From Pyropia haitanensis (lineage: Eukaryota > Rhodophyta > Bangiophyceae > Bangiales > Bangiaceae), in assembly GCA_008729055.1 (NCBI GenBank), contig SDUX01000008.1, positions 1,364,001-1,428,000 of the forward strand: DNA of 64,000 nt. Reading direction: 5' to 3'. A model generated the notes under the pieces. The model had not been told where the DNA came from. It saw only the letters and a program-made list of their open reading frames with translations, and searched no databases. The translations under genes and the position numbers were made by a program. Of the stretch, positions 12,496-23,632 are shown one piece after another (the stretch's first letter is position 1; every line of letters begins with the position of its first letter).

Positions 12496-13211
12496 ACACC
12501 ACCGCCGGTGGCGCCCTGGTCGCCAGCGCCCTCGTCCCAAATCTCAATCCGCAGCGTCCGCCGCCGCGGCGACGCGGACGGCCGGCTGCGGCCGCGGGCG
12601 GCGCCGCCACCGACGCTGGCCGTGTCGCCCACCCCGCCAGAGCGACCACTGGCGCGGCCGCGACGGCGACCTGCGGGGCCGCCCCCAGTGTGCTCCTTGT
12701 CGCCAACCCACTGGCTGTCGGCCGCCGCCGTGGCGTCTGCTATACCCGCCACCGCCGGCGGCGGCGGCCCCCGTGGCAACAGGCCGGGGCGGCTGTCGAG
12801 GCCGTCGGCGCCCCGACCGCGGTGGCCGTCGGCGCCCCACCCGCCCGAGCGGCCCGGCTGCCGCCGCCGGTAGCTGCCGCCACCGCCACCGCCGCCCCAG
12901 CTGTCTCCTTCTCGGGCGGCCCACGAGACCATCTCCATTCCCCTCTGATTGTCGTCGAGGCCGCGCCACTCCCCCCCTTCCCGGTACCGGCGGGGGTCGT
13001 CGCCGCCACCACTACCGCTGCTGCCACCGCGGCCGTGGAGGTCGCCGCCGCCACCCCGGCGGTCCCGACCATCCCCGTCGGCGTCCACCCGCAGTGCCGC
13101 GGCCATGGCGCGGGAGGCGTCAAGGAGGGCGCCCAGCTCGCCCAGCGGCAGCCTCAGCTCCTCCCCTCCGGCAGGGGAGCGCACCAGCCGGATGCGGCTG
13201 CGGTCCGCCAT
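10065..13211 (-). CDS. Large unrecognised protein with Gly/Ser/Ala-rich insertions
   Basis: Not recognised. One frame runs from ATG 13211 to TGA 10065 (1048 residues) without a slip; the long tracts here are mostly codon repeats rather than homopolymers. The N-terminus MADRSRIRLVRSPAGGEELR leads to PLGELGALLDASRAMAAAL, which looks helical. Ordered-looking islands separated by Gly-rich linkers include RTLRIEIWDEGAG, IVVPRGTVIHECLPPTYRDRW, SLVVRLSVGVAAVEAA and RTDFWRYARLAREVAAWLDA near the C-terminus. The hydrophobic/charged pattern of these islands, absent from the other frames, is why I call it coding. The frame stays open upstream to 14162, so the true start could lie further 5' or after an intron. 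No membrane segment or signal peptide is obvious. Confidence 0.6.
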
Positions 13212-15419
13212 GGCAAGGCGTGGGGGTGGAGGAAGGGGGGGAGTTGGAGCGTTGGAGGTGTCGGGGGAGGTTGGAGCGTCGGAGGCGTTGCAGGGGGATG
13301 GTGGAGGGGGGGGAGGGGGCGGCGGTTGCAGAACGCCTCTACCGCTGCGGACGTGGATCTGTGGGGTAGTGATGCAGGTATGGTTGGGTGGGCTAGACGA
13401 GCGACGGCAAGTGGGCCGCCGTCGGCATCGATCAGGGTGGAGGGGGAGAGCGGTGCGGATGGGAGCGCCGTCGCGATACCCCCGCACGCCCTCCCCGCAG
13501 GCGGCGTGTGCCGGGCACCCCCGCTGCGGCACGGGACGGCAGGGTCCTCTCAAAGGCCTGAGAAGAGCGTGGCTGCGTCGCTGGCTCGAGTGGCCCCTGC
13601 CGGTGACGCGTGCCGGGCGCACACCGCTCGACCAGGGAGAGGGGGGGGGGCAAGGCGACTCGTGCCGCGGCAACCGTAAGGAGAGGGGGGGGGGGGGGGG
13701 GGAGGACCGCCGAGGCCGGCTTGTGCCCGCAGCGGGGCACGCCGCCGGCCGCAGGGGTTGACTGCGGGGGCGTCGGCGGGCCGACCTTGCCGAGGCCGGC
13801 CGCGCGGGTCCGTTGCGGAGAGTGTGGTCGCCCCGCGGCGTCGCCGGAAGCCACGCTGCCGGCCAGCAGCGGCGGTGGGGGGTGTGCCTCCGGCGGTTCA
13901 GCCGTCGGGCGTCTCCGACGCGGCGGTGCTTGCACCCCCCCGCCCCCTTCCCGCGTCGGCGGCGCGGAGACCGCCGCCGACGCCGACCGCCGCTTGCAGC
14001 GGCGAGCAGGAGCGGCCGGCGGCGGTCTAGATACCCCCCCGGCCTCGCCTCGTCTGTCAGCGAGGCACGTGGCGTCTCCGACTGGGAGCTGGGGGTGGGG
14101 GAGGGGGAGGATCTGCCATGGCGGGGGGTACAGGCAAGAAAACGGCAGAGGGCGAGGTGCAAATGGGTGGGGTCGGCGGCTCGTCCTCAGCTCAACCCCC
14201 CCCCCGTGCGACCCTACTGACGCCCCCCGGCCTGCCGCGGCCCTTTCTGTGGGAAGTGGGGCGGCCTGAGGTGTGCGCCGGCGGCGGCGTTGCCCCGCCC
14301 CGTCGGCAGCGCTGCCCGAACCTGCCGCTGTGGGGGGCGAAAGGGCGGCCCGACGTACGGGTTCGCTACAGCACGGGTTGGGGGGGGGGGGCGCCGCACC
14401 GCCGCCGGTATCGGCGCCCCCTCGAGGCTTTGGCGTGGCGGACGAGACCGGCAGCGGCCATCGGCTACGGCGCGCGCGTCAGCGGCGCCCTCCCCATCCG
14501 CCCAGCCGCTTGTCAGGCCGCAGACAGCGCGTCGCACGGGGACGGCGGGCTTTGCCGGCGGCCGGCGGCGGGCGGCGGGCGGTGGTCCTCCTTGGGAGCC
14601 GTGGTGGCATTGGGAGGCGGGCGGGGGAGCAGAGGCCGTGCTCTCGCGGCCGCGAGCGCAGCCAGGGACAGTCTCCGTCCCCCCCTGCGGCCGGGCACGG
14701 CCACCGCCACAGCCGGGGGCAGTCGCCGTCCCCACCCGCCGCGTGGGATGGCCCCCACGGTGGCCGTAACTTGGCGTGGAACGCGTGCCCTTCGGCTGGC
14801 TGCCCGTAGGGGACAGGGGCAGCGGACGGCGCGCGCGGCGGAGGTGAGCAGCTCTGGGGACGGCTCTGGAAGGGTCAGAGCGGCATGCAGTGGGCACTGG
14901 ATCTCTGGCTCGTTGTGCTCGCGCGAGTACACGCGTGGCCCCTTCTTCCCCCTCCCGACGCGCTCCTTCCAGCCTTCGCCACGCACCCCCTTTGGGCTTG
15001 GCGTATGGGCGGCGGTGAATAGTGAGCTGGACAGGCCAGCCTGCCGCCCTCGCTCGCGTCCATCCCGGAGAGGAGGCGGGTGGTGTGGCCAGTACAGTAG
15101 ATCGGGCGACGGCCACCAACGCCGGTAGCGGCGGTGTCGAGCCGAGGATACTTCAACGATGTTTGAGGGCGTGGCTGAAGCATCAAGATGACATTTTGCA
15201 TGACGCGGTTGATTTTCTTTTGGAACTCCCCAATAGTTCTGATCGGGTAATAGCCCCGTCTTCGATTTTGCGGAACGCACGTTGGTTCGTGCAACGCTTG
15301 TGCCGTTCGTGGCTGGCTCCTACCTTTCGTGCATTGATGCCCCCTCCAATGCGACTGCAAGCGCGGAATTGAGGAGGCCACCGTCCCGAAGTCGTCTGCC
15401 ACCACCACAGACGAGGCGC
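13212..15419. other. Spacer, no gene called
   Basis: The 5' flank of the 10065-13211 gene, then mixed GC-rich sequence. Frames at 14118-15128 (plus) and 14214-15119 (minus) overlap head to tail and neither resembles a protein. A degenerate duplicated 22-mer (gcaGTCtCCGTCCCC-like) occurs near 14665 and 14727. GC content drops from about 15120. Confidence 0.45.
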
Positions 15420-15824
15420 ATGCGAGGATGTGGGTCCACCACTCTGGCCGTGGCGCTGGCGGCGGCAGTCGTCGCCGCGCATCTGACCACGGGCGCTGCG
15501 GCCGGCGCGGGATCGGACTCCTCAGTGACCGCGGCCTCGGCTGCCAAGGTGGGGCCCGTGCTTGCGGCTGGCATGTCCGCCGGCGGACACTACCGTTCGT
15601 GCTGTATCGTCGTCCGCGGCGGCGCTAGCATCGGCACTTGCTCCGAGTCGCTCGACAGGTCTGAGGAATGTGTAAATATGTGGAACCATCACCAGCCCAT
15701 GAAGTCATTGCTACCGATGGCTCTCGGAGGTTCTGTGCCATTCGCTCTTCACAAGAGTGTGTATTGGAAAACAGCTGCACAGAGCTTCGGACAGATCGAT
15801 CCCCAGACACAAAGATGGCACTAA
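15420..15824 (+). CDS. Possible first exon of a secreted protein
   Basis: Not recognised. ATG 15420 opens MRGCGSTTLAVALAAAVVAA, a good signal peptide: a short Arg-bearing n-region, a hydrophobic Ala/Val/Leu core and a small-residue cleavage region (GAAAGAGS). A Ser/Ala-rich stretch and GGHYRSCCIVVRGG follow. The frame stays open to a stop at 15822-15824 (ending ...QIDPQTQRWH), but composition becomes AT-richer after about 15650 and a donor-like AG|GTCTGA lies near 15657-15664, so the last ~55 codons may be intron. No family match. The frame is also open upstream to 15282. The signal peptide is what I see; secretion is inferred. Confidence 0.35.
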   Translation: MRGCGSTTLAVALAAAVVAAHLTTGAAAGAGSDSSVTAASAAKVGPVLAAGMSAGGHYRSCCIVVRGGASIGTCSESLDRSEECVNMWNHHQPMKSLLPMALGGSVPFALHKSVYWKTAAQSFGQIDPQTQRWH

Positions 15825-17640
15825 CATCAGAAGCGTGTCGAAAGATTTTGTCAAAACAGCCTGAAGCTATTTCAAAACCCGTGCATCGCCGGGCTTCGGG
15901 CTCTTCGGATTGTCTGGGTGGCGAAAGGGATAGAATGGATCGGGACGCGGGAAGGAGGAGGGGCCGGGGGCCGCCTGATCAACTTGGGTCGCGTGCCCGT
16001 GTGCGGCAGCTGATATAGCGCGACAAGTGGGGCGCTTCTTTGGTTTTGATCTACGCGGTTCACCACCAGGCTGCTGCGCGTTGGCACGCAAGCGCTGCCA
16101 ATCGTGAGCGACTCTGTCAGTCACGTACGTCGCGTTGGGGATCCACCGCTTGGCGTTCATGGCGCTGTCGACGTGACACGTAATGGACGCTGAAAGAACC
16201 CCTCATGGAAGAAAAGTGGTTGAGCGTTGATCATTTGTGAAAGTTGCTTGACACCCACCCCACTGGACAGAGCAGTTGTAGCGTCCAATACGCAGGGCCG
16301 TCCCGCTGTGTTTCCCCGGGGGCGCGGCCCCCATTCATGTGTCTTCGTCCCAAGCGGTCCCCCCTTCGCACATGCTACAAACGTCCTCCAACGCGTCCCC
16401 TGGCCACTACCGCCACCCGCAGACTCCTGCTACACCACCAGAGCCGGCGTACAAGATCTCAAGGTTAGGTCGGCCGTCTCCGCTGCGCGCACCAGCCTAT
16501 GGCTAGCTACAACCACGCCCAGAGCCCATGGTCACGCTCGCCCCGTATCCCTAATCTGGCTGCTTCCATACCCCGGGTTGTGCCCGTGGTTGCGCGAGCG
16601 TCAAGGCCCCACACGGGAGGCGATACGGAAGCGCGCCCTGGGAGTGGATCACCAAGCTGCCACGCGGCCGCGATGCGCAAAACACCTCTGTATAGACCTG
16701 GGACACGGCAGCCACGGCGCTGCATGCGGGGAACGGCTCTCACATCCACGCACCACCACTACCGTCATTGTTGTGCGAGCCGGCGGGGAGGTCCGCCACC
16801 ACCCCTTCGACCGACGCCGGCGCCACGGCACTCTCTCCACCCGCCTGCCGCGATCCGCGGCTCCAAGCTACGAAGGGCAGCGACACACACCTCGTACCTC
16901 ACCACCCGGCGCAGTGGCTGGGCACCACCCGCGCGGCGACACGAACAGCCCCACCTCATTTGCATCTGCAGGATGGTGGCACAAAGCACCCTTTTCTTTC
17001 TGACACGTTATTTTTCCTGTTGTACCCAAGCAGCTGAGCGGTGCGCCCCTCGGAACGATTGTCGACGGCGCTGGCTAGACTCTTGGCGTGCCGGCGGAAC
17101 CAGCGCCGGCGCGGTCGACCCGACCGCAGCGGACTGTATTCCCACACGGCGTGCAGTCTCGGTGTACCTTGTGCCGCCAGCGATCGCGCCCAAAGGGGTG
17201 CCAGCGGTCGTGCGTCTCTGGCCGCTCCGTACGTCCTAAAATTAGGCCGATCCGGGACGAGACCGTGCTTCCATCGCGGGAGTGTCGGTCCGCACCCATA
17301 TTCAATACCCGTCAACTGATTGGTCCGTCGGTCGACTAGAGACCTCCCTTTGCACCCTGACCTCGACGTCGGTGCCGCAGTGGCGCAACAATTTCTCAAC
17401 GCCATACGGAGGTGCACGACTGACGGGGGGGGGGGGGGGGCGCCGCCGCAGACAAGTTCGTGCCGCAGTTGTTGTGCTTCGGATGTGGACCCCCCATGGA
17501 CCCCGGTTAAGTAGAAGACTGAGATCGCAACGGACGCTGGCACAGGCCACGGCGATGGGGAACCGCTTCCCAACGGGCAAGTGGGTGCAGCTGGACCCCC
17601 CTCCCCACCTATCCAAGCACGGTAACTGATTCACCCGTCT
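15825..17640. other. Lower-GC island, no gene called
   Basis: Composition is much less GC-biased than the flanks. Short frames occur on both strands (for example minus 16956-17573) without recognisable domains. CCAAT-type pentamers occur singly (near 16285 and 17314). It may be intergenic DNA or old transposon remnants. Confidence 0.4.
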
Positions 17641-19108
17641 TCCCGGCAGCCTTGCCATCGCGTCCCCAAGGGGGGGCCACGCACGATCCGGGCGATTCTC
17701 CCGCCCCCCCCCCACCTCCCCGCCCGCCCTCCACCGCCGCCACCGCCGCCGTAGCACAACCACCACCGCCGGCTGTCTGGCCGTCTGCTGGCCGTCCACT
17801 GCCTCACCCCCCCCCTACGCTCCCGCCCAGCGCTGCCACTGTCACGGCAGCTGCGCGCAGGAGGGCGGTCGTCGCCGCCCCCCCCCACGTCCACGTCCAA
17901 ACGCCTCGCCACCCCTCGTCCGACCGCCGCCCGCACGCAGTGCGCGCGGGCCAGCCTAGTCGGGTTGTGCTGCACCCTTTGCCGCGCGCGCGCGCGGCCG
18001 CCGCCTGGCGCACCCGCGCCAAGCCGGCAGCCCCAACGTCGCGCCGCCGCCGCCGCGTCGGCCGGTCGGTGGCTGCCCGCGGGTCACACCCCCAGCAACC
18101 GGGAGCGCCCCTGGAGGGCGGGAGCGTCGGGGGTCCCCGTTGGGGGGGGGGGGGGAGGGGCGCCAACGCTGACGGCGGCGCGGCCGCCGCAACGTTGGGG
18201 AGGGGCGCCCCCGACGGGCCGGCCGCCGGCCCACCGGGCCGTGGCGGTGTGTGGCCCCGCGACCCCCCCGCCGCGCCCTCTGCCCTCGCCTCGGCCGCGC
18301 GGCCGCTGCCGCCGCGGCCGCTGCCGCCGCGGCCGCTGCCGCCGCGGTCGCTGCCGCCGCGGCCGCTGCCGCCGCGGCCGCCGCGGTCGCTGCCGCGGCC
18401 GCTGCCACCGCCGCCGCCGTAGCTAGGCCGACACGCGGATCGGGGCGCGGCGGCGGCGGCGACGGCTGGCGGCCACGCGGCGAGGGCAGGGCGTGACACG
18501 CGCCGCGGCTGGCCGGCCCGCATCCCTGCATGCCGGGACGCTGGGGACAGCCGCGGGGCGCCGCGGGACGCGTCGCGCCGAGGCTGACCGCCGCGCCGCA
18601 GGGCGGGAGCGGCGACGCCGGGGAGTCGCAGCGCGCGGCGGGCGGCGGGGGGTGAGCCGCGTCGGGGGGGGGAGGGCGTGGGGTGGGGGGGGAGCGACCG
18701 AGGCGAGGCACGCCGCCGCGCGTGAGTCCGGCGGGGGGGGTGGGCGCGACAACGACCGCGGCGGGGGCGGGCAGACGCGAACGCCGACGCCGCCGGCCGC
18801 GGTGCGACGACGGGCGCGGCGGGGGTGGCGGCGGTGACGGCGGCGGCGTCGCCACGCGCGCGGGGGCGTGTCGCCGCGGCCGGCGGCGTGGCGGCGGCGC
18901 ACGGGTTGGGCGGCCTTCGCTGCCGTCCCCCCCCCCCCCCCCCCCCCCCCCCAACGTCTCCCCTGCCCGCCTCCCGCTTCCTCCCCCTACCTCGTCCCGC
19001 TCCCGCCCCCCCTCCTCTCTGTCTGAGGGGCTTTTTTTTCGGAGGGGCCCCTCGGTTCGCCAACCCCCCCCCCCCCTCCCGCCCCTCCCCTCTCCCCCTC
19101 CCCTCGGA
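17641..19108. other. GC-rich spacer upstream of the 19109 gene
   Basis: No gene is called with confidence. It contains the 15-bp tandem array at about 18298-18415, G/C runs, and a pyrimidine-rich tract at 18926-19108 just upstream of ATG 19109. A minus-strand frame (17804-19600) reads RGG-like repeats through the array but has no domain elsewhere. Confidence 0.4.
18298..18415. repeat. 15-bp tandem array (GCCGCTGCCGCCGCG type)
   Basis: About seven imperfect copies with a 15-bp period and occasional C-to-T changes. Read on the minus strand in one frame it gives Ser-Gly-Arg-Gly-Gly repeats (an RGG-box look); on plus it gives Pro-Leu-Pro-Pro-Arg repeats. Confidence 0.8.
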
Positions 19109-20333
19109 ATGGACGCGGTCCATACGCCCGTCCCCGTCCGCCCCGCGGTGGTCCTCGGCGGCGGGGACCGCGCCGAGGCGCGCCCCCCCCCCCCGCCGTC
19201 CCCGCGGGGGTCCCCCACCCCGCCGGCGGCAGCGGCGGCGGCGGCGCGCCGGCGGCAGCGACGGCGGCGGGCGGCGACGCGTCGCCCGCCACGGGCGACC
19301 CGCCGATGCAGAGCACCCGCGCCGGCACGCCGCTGCCGACGGGCGAAGCGGCGCGGCGGGTGGAGCGGCAGGCGCAGCTGCAGCTGTGGAATGAGGAGGC
19401 GGCGCGGCGTCGGGTCGTGGGCGGCGGCCCGGGGGGGGGCCGGGCGACGAGTGGGGCGGCCCGGGGGGGGGGGGGCTCGCCGCCGCCGCCGCCGCGACTG
19501 CGGGGCTGGTTGTCGGCGGCGGCGGCGCCGATGGCGGCGCCGGCGGAGGGGGGGGAGGGGGGGGGAGGGGAGCGGGCGGTGGGGGGGGAGGGGGCGCCAA
19601 CGCCGGCGCCGGCGCTGGCGCCGACGGCGCCTTCCCGGCTGACCGCCGTGGCAGCAGCGGCGGCGGCGGCGGCAGCGGCGGCGTGGACGCGGCGGCGGGG
19701 GGTGGCGGCGGCGTCGGCGGCGGCCCGTCGTCGCGGCCGAGCTGGGACGTGCCCCGCTACCACCGCCGCTCGTCGGCGGCCGAGGCGGACCTGCCACGGG
19801 TGCGCGCGGGCGGCGCGTCCGCGGGCGCCGGCGGCCGCCGCATCCCCGAAGACGAGCGCTACGCCGACGTAGATGACAGCGGGTCGGCGTCATCGTTGAC
19901 CTCGTCGGCCACCCGCTCGTCGTCGACAACGACGGCGGGGGAGGAGGAGCTGCCCCGCGGGGGGGGGTCTGGCACCACGCCGGCGCCGACGGCCGCGCTG
20001 CCGACGCCGCCCGTGCCGGTGGTAGTGCCGGTCAAGACGGCGGCGGCGGCGGCGCCCGCCGCGGCGGTCGTGGTGGCGGCACCGAGCGCGGCAGCCGTGC
20101 CGGCGACGGCGGCCGACGCGGCGGCGGCAGTGCCGGCTGTTCCCGCGGCGGTGGCGGCGACGCCCGTGACAGGGGGCTCGGCACCGGCGGTGGGGGCGGG
20201 GCGGCCGCCCAAGGGCGGCGCCGCGGACGGGGCGGGCGCCAAGGGCCGCCGCAAGGCGGGCAGCGCCAAGGGCAGCGCCAAGGGGGAGCCCCCTCCCAAG
20301 TCGGGCGGCTGCTTCAGCTGCCTCCGAGGTTGA
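19109..20333 (+). CDS. Unrecognised protein with Cys-containing C-terminus (two frame slips)
   Basis: Not recognised. Three consecutive segments read as protein in frames that each differ by one missing base. ATG 19109 opens MDAVHTPVPVRPAVVLGGGD. After the C12 run at 19183-19194 comes GEAARRVERQAQLQLWNEEA, an amphipathic helix. After G-runs near 19420-19610 comes SRPSWDVPRYHRRSSAAEAD, then IPEDERYADVDDSGSASS, a Ser/Thr-rich acidic region, an Ala/Pro-rich linker and a Lys/Gly basic stretch, ending GEPPPKSGGCFSCLRG at TGA 20331-20333. The basic patch next to two cysteines could be a palmitoylated membrane tether; that is inference. Corrected length is about 408 residues. The gene is co-directional with the zinc-finger gene 2.5 kb downstream. 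Confidence 0.6.
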
Positions 20334-22872
20334 GGCAACGGGGGGAGGGGGGGGGGGAGCGTGCAAGGGAAACGAGGTTCTTCCCTTGTGCGTCCCCGCG
20401 TATACCCACTCCCTGCTTGCGACGCTACGCGATGGGCGGTTCCTGGCGGCTTGCAGGACAGCAGCGGGGCCGTCGTTTGCACGGGCGGGGTTGGTTGGGC
20501 ATGGGCAGCCCCTGGCGCCGCTGCCGCTCTCTGTACCAGCGGGTCGACCAAGGGGGGATGGGGGTCTGGTGGGGGGTGTATTGGTTGTCGTGCTCAGTGA
20601 GTCTTGGAACCTCCCCACCGAGTCGGCCTCGGGTTGCCGCTGATTGTCCTGCGTTATTTTTCTTATTTTTTTTGTGTGAGTTGCCCCGTGTGGGCACCCC
20701 CTGGCCTATCCCTACTTCCAACCACAGTGGCAGACTCCACGTCGCCTGTCCCACGCTGGCAATGGAGGAGGAGAAGGCGTCCACACCCGCTGACCGCGGC
20801 GGCCAGCGCCGTCCAGGCATACGGGGGGACTCACCCCACGGTTGGGCGGCTCTGGGACGACGGGTGCCCCCTCACGGACCGCCCACGCGGCCGCATCAGC
20901 GGCCGGGTGGCCACGCCACGCAGCGAACGCGGGCGGTGAGCGCACGCTCCTCGTCGCCAGGCGGAGGGGTGGGAGCGGCGGGGAGGCCGTCGCGGTGCTC
21001 CTTCCCCTCCGCGGTCGCGGCACTCCTGAGCGCCGCCTCGCAACGGCGCTTCTCAACGGCGCTACCCAGCGGCCGACGGTGGGGAGAGAAAGAATTGGCG
21101 CCGTCCAATGGTGCAGCTCAAGGGGGTATCGTATTTACGAGGGATATTTGATTGTACGAAGAGTGTACGCCAAGAACCACACTGCCGATGTCGCTGAATT
21201 ACCTTGACAGCCAGCAACCAATCGTCTGTCGCCGCCATCTACTGCTGCCAACGAGGCTCGGGTCACGATTGGCTGCGCCACGGTCCAGTCCTCGCCTCCA
21301 CGCTGCCCGTGCGCCTCCTCGTCCCCCCTCGAGCCGCCGCCGTGGCGGCGGAAAAATTCTCCGCCGTTGGCGTCCGTGGCGTCCGCTGGGGCACCCCCGC
21401 CGCGCCACCCGCGTCCCGGTGGCGCTCCCCCTCCCCCTTCACCCCCCCCCTTGCCGGGCTGCAGCAGCGGCAGCGGCGGCAGTGGCGACGGCAGCAGCAA
21501 CAGCGGCGGTGGTGGCGCCGCCGGACGGCAGACCGGGGGTGATGATGGCGGCGGGGGGCGGGGGGCGGGTGCACCGCGCCTTCCCGCCAGGTAGCGACGG
21601 TGGCCAACGGAGCGGATCCACGGCACGGACGGACACGTGCGCTACGACGGGGGGAGGCGCCGTAATGGGGGAGCGCCGCCGCCCGCCGCCTCTGGGGCCT
21701 GGCCGGCGGCGGGAAGGGGACTCTGGCTGCTGGTCGGGGGCGCCGCGTACCTTGGCGGCTCGCCGGGGGGCGGGGGTGTGTGGCGGGGGCAGTTTTTGCG
21801 GGAGGTGACGGGGGGAGGGTGGCGGACGGCGGCACGGGGCGGGAGGCGGGGAATTGGTGTTGGGGGGGTGCTGGGGAGGTGGCGGAGGTGGCGGGGGTGG
21901 CCGGCGCCGCCGGCTTTGGCACGGCGCACGTCGCGGGCGCCCTGGGCGGGCCGCCCGCGCCACGCAGGTGGTGCCGCGGGGCGGCCGGTCGTGCCGCCAC
22001 CGCCGCCCTGTGGCGGCGGCGCACCCCGGCGGGGGCGGGGGGTGCGTGGGGGATGGCCGCCGCCAAGGCGGAGGGGCTCGTGGCCGCCGTGCGCCCGCCC
22101 TCCCTCCTCCTGCCTGGCCGGCGCGTCGGGTGGGCCCTGCCTGCGGGGGGGGGGGGGGGGGCGGGGGGTTGCCCGGGGCGTGGAGCGGCGGCAGGCGGGG
22201 AGGGAGGGGGGGAGGCGGGTGGCCCCGCCCCGCCTGCCTGCCGCCCGTGCGGCGTAATCGGCCACCGTGCGTGCGCGGTGGCAGCGAGCCGCCGCCGCGC
22301 CCACGGCGGGCACGGTGGCGGGCGCGGCGAGGTCGCGAGATGGGGGGGGTTGGGGGGGGGGGGGAGAGGGGAGGGTGGGTAGCGGGGGAGGCTTGGGGGA
22401 GGCCGCCGGCTGCTGCGCGGGTGCCGCGTGCGCGGCGGCCACGGGCGGGGATCCATCCAGGAGGGGGATGGGCTCGGCCGCCTTGGCGGCGCGGGCTGCA
22501 CGCGGCCGCGCGGCCCGCCCGGCGTGAGCGTGTGGGCGGCGCCCGGCGTCACGGCGGGGGCGGTCGACGCTGCGGGGCAGGGCGGGTCCCGTCCCGGCTG
22601 TGAATCGGTGTGCTCAGTGTGCTGCCTCCCCTCTCTTTCGCCCGTGTATCTCGTGGGCGGGCTGCGCACCCTGCGTGGGAGACGTGGCGGGGGGAGGGGC
22701 GGCGAGTGGGGAGGGGACTGGCGACTGCAGCTGGGTAAAGTGTGGTGGGGGGAGGTGGGGCGGGGGGGGGGGGGGGGACGGGTGGGACGGGCGGGCGCTT
22801 AAGGGGTGACCCTCGACGCCGGTGACGGGCGTCGGCACTCGGCCGGGAGCCGCGGGTGGCAACGACCGCACC
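20334..22872. other. Spacer with CCAAT cluster; coding status unclear
   Basis: The 20340-21290 part has lower GC and carries the CCAAT cluster at 21094-21272. From 21300 to 22800 both strands have overlapping GC-rich frames. A plus frame around 21890-22140 and minus frames around 22000-22560 look slightly protein-like, but frames conflict and nothing is recognisable. A further gene here is possible but I cannot define it. Confidence 0.4.
21094..21272. promoter_or_regulatory. CCAAT-box cluster
   Basis: Four CCAAT/ATTGG pentamers lie within 179 bp: ATTGG 21094, CCAAT 21105, CCAAT 21218, ATTGG 21268. CCAAT is the NF-Y site, common in eukaryotic promoters. No start codon I trust lies directly beside it. 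Confidence 0.4.
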
Positions 22873-23292
22873 ATGGACGGGGGGGGCGTCGGTGCAGCCC
22901 CCGGCGTCGTTGCCGCCGCCGCGGCGCCGGCGCCGCCGTTGGCGCCGCCAACGCCGCCGCGGCCGTCGGGGGTGGCCACCGTCCGGCCAGTGACGGCGGC
23001 CGCGTTGCTGGCTACGCCGCCGACGACCACGCTGTCGACGTTGCCCACGGGTGGTGGCAGCGGCGGCAGCGGCGGCGACAGCCCGCCCGTCCCCTTCCCG
23101 CTGGCGGGCGGCGACGCCGAGGCGGACGTGGACTTTTGCGGCCTCCTCGCCTGCTTTCGAGACTCGGAGGCGGCGTACCTGGCGCTCAAGTCCGCCACCG
23201 CGCTGGGCTTCCTGGGTCCCCTCGGCGGCGACCGCGACGGGCGCGGCGGGGGGGCGGCTGGGGGCGGCGGCATCGCCGGCGGCGGCGGCGTC

Positions 23293-23333
<41 letters not shown>

Positions 23334-23592
23334 CGGCGGGTGCGGTGCGGGGGGTCACCCCGAGGTGCCGCTCTTCCCTGACAGCCTCTTTGGTGGTGGT
23401 GGTGGCGGCGGTGGCGGGCGGGCGTCGCCCGGTGGCGGCGGGCGTGGCTCCCCCAGCAGCGGCTTGGCGTCCCTGCTCACGTCTCCGTTGAGCGGCTCGA
23501 CGCCCTCCCCGCGGCCGGATGTGCTCGGCGCCACCCCCCTGGCGGAGCTCCCTGGCTATGGCACCACTCTCGGTGGCGGCGGCGACGGCGGC

Positions 23593-23632
<40 letters not shown>

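Noticed and set aside
14118..15128. A 336-codon plus frame opening MAGGTGKKTAEGEVQ
   Set aside because: An equally long minus frame overlaps it, and neither shows ordered motifs or a family match.
17804..19600. A 598-codon minus-strand open frame with RGG-like repeats
   Set aside because: No domain outside the 15-bp array, and it overlaps the start of the plus-strand 19109 gene. Kept only as a repeat and a finding.
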